Assembly: GCA_020350845.1 (NCBI GenBank)
Contig: CP070725.1
Coordinates: 677,028 to 689,758, forward strand
Reading direction: 5' to 3'
DNA from: Candidatus Bipolaricaulota bacterium
GTDB lineage: Bacteria > Bipolaricaulota > Bipolaricaulia > UBA7950 > UBA9294
Length of the DNA stretch: 12,731 nt
Shown: positions 6,033-12,731 of the stretch, one piece after another
Position numbering within the stretch: position 1 is the stretch's first letter
Layout: every line of letters begins with the position of its first letter
Made by a program: the position numbers and the translations under genes
Notes under the pieces: model-generated
What the model was told of the DNA's origin: nothing
Seen by the model: only the letters and a program-made list of their open reading frames with translations
Databases searched by the model: none

Positions 6033-7526
6033 ATGCAACAGCCTATCGCAACGGCCCTCGTGGGGGTCATCGTCGCGATCAGCGTCACCGTCGCATTCCT
6101 CTCCCGGCGGTTCGCACGGAGCACGTCCGAGTTCTACGTCGCGGGGCGCGGGATCAACGCGATCCAGAACGCCCTCGCGCTCTCCGGAGACTACATGAGC
6201 GCGGCGTCGTTCCTCGGCGTCGCAGGACTTGTCTGGCTCTGGGGATACGACGGCATTTGGTATGCCGCCGGCTTCTTCGCCGGATGGCTCGTCCTGCTGC
6301 TGTTCCTCGCCAGCCCCATTCGACGCTTCGGCGCGTACACCATCGCCGACTTCGTCGCCGGCCGCTTCCACTCGCGGCCTCTGCGCATTGCGGCGATGCT
6401 GGGAACGCTCATGGTGTCCCTGTTCTACATCATTCCCCAGATGGTGGGGGCGGGGGAGCTACTGGGACTGCTCCTGGGATGGGACTACATCTTCGCGGTC
6501 GTCATCGCGGGGACGCTGATCACGCTCTACGTCGTGCTCGGCGGGATGCGTGCGACGACCTACAACCAGATCATCCAGTGCATTCTGCTGTGGACGGCCA
6601 TGTTCGTCGTGATGACGCTCGCCCTCGGGAAGTTCGGCTTCAGCTACAGCCGCCTGCTGACCGAGGTGACCGCCCTCCCGAAGCTGGGCGTGGTGACCGA
6701 CTTCACGCGCCCCGGGAACTGGCTCGACTTCAAGAACAGCTTCGCGCTGATCTTCGGGCTCGTCCTGGGAACGGCAGGGCTTCCACACATCCTGATCCGG
6801 TTCTACACCAATCCCTCGGGCCGGTCGGCGCGTTGGACGACCGTGTGGACGCTGCTCATCATCGGGACGTTCTACATGATGACGCCCGTCGTCGGGTTGG
6901 CGGCGCGCGCACTGCTCGGGGACAGTCCTCCGACCACGAATCTCGTGCTCCCGATGCTCGCCGAGCACGTCGGCGGCGAGGGGATGATCGGGGTGGTGAT
7001 CGCCGGCGCCTTTGCCGCGATCCTGTCGACGGTCGCGGGGCTGGTCATCGCCTCGACCGGGGCGATAGCCCACGATCTGTTCACCATGCTCGTCCCCGGG
7101 GCGTCGGACAGGCGTCAGGTGGTCGTCGCCAAGCTGACCTCGGTCGGGGTGGGCGTGATCGCGATCCTGACGGGGCTCGTCTTCCGCGGCTACAACGTGG
7201 CCTTTCTCGTCGGGCTCGCGTTCGCGATTGCGGCGAGCACCTTCTTCCCGGTGCTGATGCTCGGCGTCTGGTGGAAGGGGACGACTGAGAAGGGCGCGCT
7301 CGCAGGGATGATCGTGGGCATGATCGGTTCGGCGGTCATGATCGCCACCAGCCTGTTGAAGGTCCATACCCTCATGAATCCCTCGATCATCACCGTGCCG
7401 GCGTCGTTCCTGACGATCTACTTCGTCTCGAAGTTCGACGGGAAGACGCCGCACGACACGATGGAGTTCATGCACAAGGTGCACATGCCGGAGAAGGTGC
7501 ACGAAGCGGCGGAGGCCGCCGAGTAG
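6033..7526 (+). CDS. Sodium:solute symporter, ActP-like acetate/monocarboxylate permease
   Basis: This 497-residue protein belongs to the SSS family (LeuT fold, about 13 membrane helices). Characteristic segments are FYVAGRGINAIQNALALSGD (34-53), MSAASFLG (55-62), GGMRATTYNQIIQ (170-182), GTAGLPHILIRFYT (246-259) and ILSTVAGLVIASTGAIAHD (330-348); the last carries the Ser/Thr residues of the usual sodium site. The length is typical of ActP (about 550) minus part of the C-terminus. The C-terminal tail (about 467-497) is hydrophilic and rich in His and Glu. Two context points favour acetate or another short monocarboxylate: a DUF485-like partner 1 nt upstream and acetyl-CoA synthetase facing it downstream. 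Substrate choice cannot be proved from sequence, and pyruvate or propionate remain possible. Confidence 0.88.
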   Translation: MQQPIATALVGVIVAISVTVAFLSRRFARSTSEFYVAGRGINAIQNALALSGDYMSAASFLGVAGLVWLWGYDGIWYAAGFFAGWLVLLLFLASPIRRFGAYTIADFVAGRFHSRPLRIAAMLGTLMVSLFYIIPQMVGAGELLGLLLGWDYIFAVVIAGTLITLYVVLGGMRATTYNQIIQCILLWTAMFVVMTLALGKFGFSYSRLLTEVTALPKLGVVTDFTRPGNWLDFKNSFALIFGLVLGTAGLPHILIRFYTNPSGRSARWTTVWTLLIIGTFYMMTPVVGLAARALLGDSPPTTNLVLPMLAEHVGGEGMIGVVIAGAFAAILSTVAGLVIASTGAIAHDLFTMLVPGASDRRQVVVAKLTSVGVGVIAILTGLVFRGYNVAFLVGLAFAIAASTFFPVLMLGVWWKGTTEKGALAGMIVGMIGSAVMIATSLLKVHTLMNPSIITVPASFLTIYFVSKFDGKTPHDTMEFMHKVHMPEKVHEAAEAAE

Positions 7527-7564
7527 GCACGCGGTCCCGGCGGAAAGAAGCTCGTAGAAAGGGG

Positions 7565-7600
7565 CGGGGCACGGCGATCGCTGTGCCCCGTTCGTCTTTC
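7565..7600 (+). terminator. Intrinsic terminator after the symporter, possibly bidirectional
   Basis: CGGGGCAC (7565-7572) pairs with GTGCCCCG (7583-7590), and the stem extends inward around a GATC loop. On the plus strand it is followed by TTCGTCTTT (7591-7599). On the minus strand the same stem is followed by CCCCTTTCTAC, so it could also end the convergent acs transcript. The remaining spacer to 7725 has a CCTCCGGAGG palindrome (7610-7619) and a GACCCC/GGGGTC hairpin (7636-7649) without T-tracts. Confidence 0.65.
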
Positions 7601-7725
7601 GCCCGTCAACCTCCGGAGGGCGATCCCGGAGCCGCGACCCCTCGGGGTCCGTCGCGGCGCGAGGAAGGAAACGGCAGAGACGCCCCCGCCTCCGCCGCCG
7701 AGGATTCGTGCCGTCGAGTCTCTCG

Positions 7726-9684
<1,959 letters not shown>

Positions 9685-9725
9685 GTCTAGACCACCCTCC
9701 TCGATGGGCTCGAATCACTGCTGGA

Positions 9726-9754
9726 ATGCTACCCCACGGGGACCGGGCGGGCAA
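9726..9754 (-). promoter_or_regulatory. Promoter candidate for acs
   Basis: Read on the minus strand, TTGCCC (9754-9749) and TAGCAT (9731-9726) are separated by 17 bp, each matching four of six consensus bases. Transcription would start near 9719, giving a leader of about 35 nt to the GTG at 9684. This allows acs to be expressed apart from the transglycosylase gene upstream of it on the same strand. Confidence 0.52.
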
Positions 9755-9780
9755 CGGGATGCGCCGTTCGGGTGAGTGAT

Positions 9781-10344
9781 CTAGCGTGGGAGGGCGCGCA
9801 CGAGCGCGCCCAGGATCGGGCTCTCGTACCAGAAGCGGTAGCGGGCCGCGCCGGAGAGGACACGCTCGACGTACGAAGCGACGGTCGCCGGCGTGGATTC
9901 GCCGGCGGCGCGCCAGCGATCGACGGCGGTGGGCCCTGCGTTGTAGGCGGCGAGCGCGAGTCGAAGATCCCCCGCGTAGTGCGCTACCAGGTGAGACAGA
10001 TACCATGTCCCGAGAAGCACGCTCGTCTCCGCCTCCTCGAGGAAAACGGGGGTGAAGTCCGCGACGCCGACCTGTTCCGCGACCCACGCCCCGGTCGCGG
10101 GCATGATCTGCATCAGCCCGACGGCCCCCGCCGGGGAGACGGCGTCCGCGCGGAAACCGCTCTCCGCGGCGATGAGCGAGATCACGAGGAAGGGGTCGAG
10201 TCCGTGCGCCACACACGCCCTGCGGATCGAGTCCTCGTAGTCCAGCGGGTAGGCGGCGCGAACGACGATCAGTAGGAGCGTACCCCCCAGAATGACGGCC
10301 GCCGCCGCGGCCGCGAGCAGGCGACGTCCTGCACCCCCGCGCAT
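9781..10344 (-). CDS. Membrane-anchored or secreted lytic transglycosylase (SLT domain)
   Basis: This 187-residue protein has a basic N-terminus and a hydrophobic helix (about 8-30), which is either a signal peptide or an anchor. It is followed by an SLT (goose-lysozyme-like) domain at about 35-175. The landmarks are the catalytic Glu61 in AAESGF, AVSPAGAVGLMQIMPATG (68-85) and LALAAYNAGP (129-138). Such enzymes cleave the MurNAc-GlcNAc bond of peptidoglycan to form 1,6-anhydro ends. The short, single-domain form with a Y-P-L-x-Y-E-D lead-in (32-38) resembles the small housekeeping SLT proteins rather than the long E. coli Slt70. The ATG at 10344 has AGGGG only 3 nt upstream, and this overlaps a TATTAT box. 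The gene is divergent from the DUF502-accDA operon. Confidence 0.9.
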   Translation of the reverse strand: MRGGAGRRLLAAAAAAVILGGTLLLIVVRAAYPLDYEDSIRRACVAHGLDPFLVISLIAAESGFRADAVSPAGAVGLMQIMPATGAWVAEQVGVADFTPVFLEEAETSVLLGTWYLSHLVAHYAGDLRLALAAYNAGPTAVDRWRAAGESTPATVASYVERVLSGAARYRFWYESPILGALVRALPR

Positions 10345-10351
10345 GATCCCC

Positions 10352-10357
10352 TATAAT
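10352..10357 (+). promoter_or_regulatory. TATAAT -10 box in the divergent spacer
   Basis: A perfect TATAAT lies at 10352-10357, unusual in this GC-rich window. On the plus strand it would start transcription near 10364, about 41 nt before the DUF502 start at 10405. Only poor -35 matches lie upstream (TGCACC at 10330-10335 with a 16-bp spacer). One base over, the minus strand reads TATTAT (10358-10353), 8 nt from the transglycosylase ATG. Confidence 0.4.
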
Positions 10358-10404
10358 ACGGGAAGGCGTGAAACGACCTCCGCACCGTGCCAGGTGATGA
10401 CCCC

Positions 10405-11088
10405 GTGAAACGACTCCTCCGTCAGTTGCGAGACACCTTTATCAGCGGCCTGCTCGCGATCCTCCCCGTCGGGGCGACGGCGTACATCGTGTGGTTGATG
10501 TACCGCTTGATCGACGGACTGGTCGGACAGGACACGCCCTTTGGGGCGACGGTGGAACGCGCACTCGGGCGCTGGATTCCCGGTCTCGGGATCGTGATCA
10601 CGATCCTTCTTGTCCTTCTCATCGGAGTCATCACGCGCAACTTCCTCGGGCGGACGGTGCACTACTACTTCGAGCGGCTCCTTCTCTCGGTGCCCGGCGT
10701 GCGCAAGATGTACGGAACGCTGAGGCAGTTCACCACAGCGCTGCTCAACCGCGAGGATCGGAGCTCGTTCCAGAAGGTCGTGATGTTCGAGTTCCCCCAG
10801 CCGGGAACTCGCGCCCTCGGCCTGGTCACCAACGAGCATCTCGGGAAGCTCCAGGACCTCACCGGAGAGGAGTGCGTGCTCGTCTACGTGCCGACGGCGC
10901 CCAATCCGCTCTCGGGGTACATGCTGATTGTCCCCGCGCGCAAGGTAACATACGTGGACATGCCGGTGGAGGACGCGCTGTCGATGGTCGTATCCAGCGG
11001 GTCGGCGCTCCCGGACAGTCTTCAGGTGGAGCCGAGCGCGCTCGTGCGACCGCGTCGTCGGCCGTTCCGCCGGCGTCAGGAGGATTGA
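10405..11088 (+). CDS. DUF502 family inner-membrane protein
   Basis: This 227-residue protein (from the GTG at 10405) fits DUF502. It has membrane helices at about 12-36 and 58-79, the conserved VPGVRKMYGTLRQ (96-108), a soluble C-terminal half with VYVPTAPNPLSGYMLIVP (160-177) and DMPVEDALSMVVSSG (185-199), and an Arg-rich tail (216-224). The family is widespread and its function is unknown to me. The GTG at 10405 is chosen because AGGTGA lies 7 nt upstream and the start (MKRLLRQL) matches typical family N-termini. A GTG at 10387 would add six residues but has no ribosome site. Its stop is 1 nt before accD, whose AGGAGG site lies inside the end of this gene, so the three genes form one operon. 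Confidence 0.88.
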   Translation: MKRLLRQLRDTFISGLLAILPVGATAYIVWLMYRLIDGLVGQDTPFGATVERALGRWIPGLGIVITILLVLLIGVITRNFLGRTVHYYFERLLLSVPGVRKMYGTLRQFTTALLNREDRSSFQKVVMFEFPQPGTRALGLVTNEHLGKLQDLTGEECVLVYVPTAPNPLSGYMLIVPARKVTYVDMPVEDALSMVVSSGSALPDSLQVEPSALVRPRRRPFRRRQED

Positions 11089-11089
11089 C

Positions 11090-11935
11090 GTGCCGATCTT
11101 CAGAGAGCGGGAGTACCTGCGCGTCAATTTGGACGAGCAGCGAGACGAGAGCCTGTGGATGCAGTGCAAGTCCTGCGGAGAGCTCGTCTTCAAGCGCCGC
11201 GTGCGAGAGAACAACAACATCTGCCCGGGCTGTGGGGAGTACTTCTTCCTCACCGCGACCGAGCGCTTCGAGTCGCTGATCGACGAGGGAAGCTTCGTCG
11301 ACATCTCGCGCCCCATCGTGGCGGATGATCCCCTCGGCTTCGAGGACAGCAAGCCGTACGCGAAGCGGCTCGAGGAGGCCCAGGAACGGACCGGCCTCGC
11401 GAGCGCGATCGTCATCGCCGCCGCGACCATCACCGAAATCCCTGTCGTGATGGGGGTCATGGACTTCCGCTTCATCGGGGGGAGCATGGGCTCGGTGATC
11501 GGGGAGCAGATCTGTCACGGCATGGAGCAGGCGATCGAGCGACGCTGCCCGTTCGTGCTCGTATCGTCGTCCGGCGGAGCGCGCATCCAGGAGGGGCTGT
11601 TCTCGTTGCTGCAGATGGCGAAGACCTCCGCCGTTCGCACCCGGCTCGCCGCCGAGCGGCTGCCGTTCGTCTCGATCATGACCTACCCCACGACCGGGGG
11701 CGTCCAGGCATCGATCGCCAGCCTCGGGGACATCATCCTCGCGGAGAAGGGAGCGATGATCGGGTTCGCCGGACGGCGCGTCATCCAGAACACGATCGCC
11801 GAGGAGCTGCCGAGCAACTACCAAACTGACATGTTCGCCCTGGAGCACGGGCTGATCGATCGCGTCGCCGGTCGCGAGCGCCTGCGCGAGGAGCTTGCGG
11901 AAGTCCTGAGCTACTTCCGAGATGCCGATGAGTGA
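11090..11935 (+). CDS. accD: Acetyl-CoA carboxylase carboxyltransferase subunit beta
   Basis: This 281-residue subunit, with AccA, moves the carboxyl group from biotin to acetyl-CoA and makes malonyl-CoA, the first step of fatty-acid synthesis. An N-terminal zinc ribbon uses Cys26, Cys29, Cys45 and Cys48 (CKSC and CPGC). The carboxyltransferase core follows, with MDFRFIGGSMGSVIGE (124-139), SSSGGARIQEG (159-169), MTYPTTGGVQAS (197-208) and GFAGRRVIQNT (225-235). The length is a little short of the E. coli protein (304) but covers the family core. The GTG at 11090 is preceded by AGGAGG (11078-11083) at 6 nt. The end overlaps accA by 8 bp, which fits translational coupling of two subunits made in equal amounts. 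The biotin carboxylase and BCCP genes are not in the window. Confidence 0.96.
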   Translation: MPIFREREYLRVNLDEQRDESLWMQCKSCGELVFKRRVRENNNICPGCGEYFFLTATERFESLIDEGSFVDISRPIVADDPLGFEDSKPYAKRLEEAQERTGLASAIVIAAATITEIPVVMGVMDFRFIGGSMGSVIGEQICHGMEQAIERRCPFVLVSSSGGARIQEGLFSLLQMAKTSAVRTRLAAERLPFVSIMTYPTTGGVQASIASLGDIILAEKGAMIGFAGRRVIQNTIAEELPSNYQTDMFALEHGLIDRVAGRERLREELAEVLSYFRDADE

Positions 11936-12731
11936 CGAGCGTACGCTGGATCTCCTCGAGGCGAAGATCGCCGAGCTGCGAGAGCTGAACAAGCTCGACG
12001 GGATGAACCTCGCCGCCGAGATCGGGAAGCTCGAGCGCAAGCTGGAGTCACTGCGCATCGAGCACTACGCGGAGCTGAGCGACTGGGACCGCGTCAAGCT
12101 CGCGCGCCATGCCAAGCGCCCGACGTCCCTCGACCTCGTTCCCCACGTCTGTGAGAGCTTCTTCGAGCTGCACGGCGATCGGCTCGCCGGGGACGACGCC
12201 GCCCTGGTCGGCGGCCTCGCGCGTATCGACGGGCGGTCCGTGGTGCTTCTCGCCCATCAGAAGGGGCGCAGCACGGAAGAGAGCAAGGAACGGCTGTTCG
12301 GGATGTCGCGGCCGCAGGGCTACCGCAAGGCACTGCGGCTGATGCGCCTCGCGGAACGCTTCGGCTTCCCCGTGGTGAGCCTGATCGACACCCCCGGCGC
12401 CTATCCCGGGCTGGAGTCCGAGTCGCTCAACATCGGCGGTGCGATCGCGGAGAACCTTGCCGCGATGATGACCCTCGCCGTGCCTTCGATCGCGGTCGTC
12501 ATCGGAGAGGGAGGATCCGGCGGGGCCCTCGCGATCGGCGCGGCGGACCGCTTGCTGATGCTCGAGAACGCCGTGTACACGGTGATCAGCCCCGAGGGCG
12601 CCGCCGCCGTCCTGTGGAAGAACAAGGAGCGCATCCCGGACGCGGCCGAGGCGCTGGCGCTGACGGCACCCCGGCTCCTGGAGCTCGCGCTCATCGATGA
12701 GGTGATCCCGGAGCCGCTGGGGGGCGCGCAC
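11928..12731 (+). CDS. accA: Acetyl-CoA carboxylase carboxyltransferase subunit alpha, cut at right edge
   Basis: The first 268 residues are present; the E. coli protein has 319, so about 50 are probably missing beyond the window. The N-terminal coiled-coil (about 4-45) is followed by LARHAKRPTSLDL (58-70), ELHGDR (80-85), FGMSRPQGYRKALRLM (124-139), IDTPGAYPG (153-161), GEGGSGGALAIG (193-204) and YTVISPEGAAAVLW (217-230), all typical of AccA. It pairs with the accD product to form the carboxyltransferase. The ATG at 11928 overlaps the accD stop (8 bp shared). An ATG at 11922 in the same frame is an alternative; neither has a strong ribosome site, which fits coupling to accD translation. Confidence 0.95.
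   Translation, partial: MSDERTLDLLEAKIAELRELNKLDGMNLAAEIGKLERKLESLRIEHYAELSDWDRVKLARHAKRPTSLDLVPHVCESFFELHGDRLAGDDAALVGGLARIDGRSVVLLAHQKGRSTEESKERLFGMSRPQGYRKALRLMRLAERFGFPVVSLIDTPGAYPGLESESLNIGGAIAENLAAMMTLAVPSIAVVIGEGGSGGALAIGAADRLLMLENAVYTVISPEGAAAVLWKNKERIPDAAEALALTAPRLLELALIDEVIPEPLGGAH

Noticed and set aside
7636..7649. GACCCC/GGGGTC hairpin as the acs terminator
   Set aside because: No T-run follows it on either strand; the hairpin at 7565-7590 is the better candidate for both directions.

Overview
The window is GC-rich bacterial chromosome, about two thirds G+C by eye. It is densely coded, with GTG starts on about six of fourteen genes and Shine-Dalgarno sites close to GGAGG. I see no tRNA, rRNA, CRISPR array, transposase or phage gene. 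The gene set is core metabolism plus one lineage-specific block: acetate uptake and activation, fatty-acid initiation, oligoribonuclease, PLP dehydratase and lytic transglycosylase. Sec-type signal peptides and a periplasmic sensor point to an exported compartment. The phylum cannot be fixed from this window; an uncultured deep-branching lineage (for example Bipolaricaulota or Acidobacteriota) is a guess only.

Layout. (1) 1-2245 is the most unusual block. A membrane-spanning one-component regulator (645-1574) consists of an extracytoplasmic sensor between two membrane segments, fused directly to a C-terminal OmpR-type winged helix. It is followed by a secreted helical protein (1631-2245) and faces a divergent secreted coiled-coil protein (454 down to the left edge). 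The shared spacer holds three direct repeats of GTCAACG at exact 11-bp spacing, lying between two outward-facing promoter candidates. (2) 2318-3418 is an M29 metallo-aminopeptidase with its own promoter. (3) 5451 down to 3432 is a minus-strand operon with overlapping genes: orn, a serine racemase/threonine dehydratase, and a cysteine-rich DUF3795 protein. (4) 5452-5770 is a gene-free spacer with a strong promoter and a roughly 150-nt structured leader. It feeds a small DUF485-like membrane protein and an ActP-like sodium:solute symporter (5771-7526). (5) The minus-strand acetyl-CoA synthetase gene acs (9684-7726) converges on the symporter, with a hairpin terminator between them. (6) A minus-strand lytic transglycosylase (10344-9781) is divergent from the DUF502-accD-accA operon (10405 to the right edge; accA is cut).

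How they fit. The symporter and Acs would bring in acetate and activate it to acetyl-CoA, and AccD/AccA form the carboxyltransferase that makes malonyl-CoA from it. Five promoter candidates share one pattern, TTGNC (or a weak version) - 17 bp - TANNNT, or close to it. The best candidate for an undescribed system is the left block: an envelope sensor-transcription factor, its phased operator, and two flanking exported helical proteins of unknown function.
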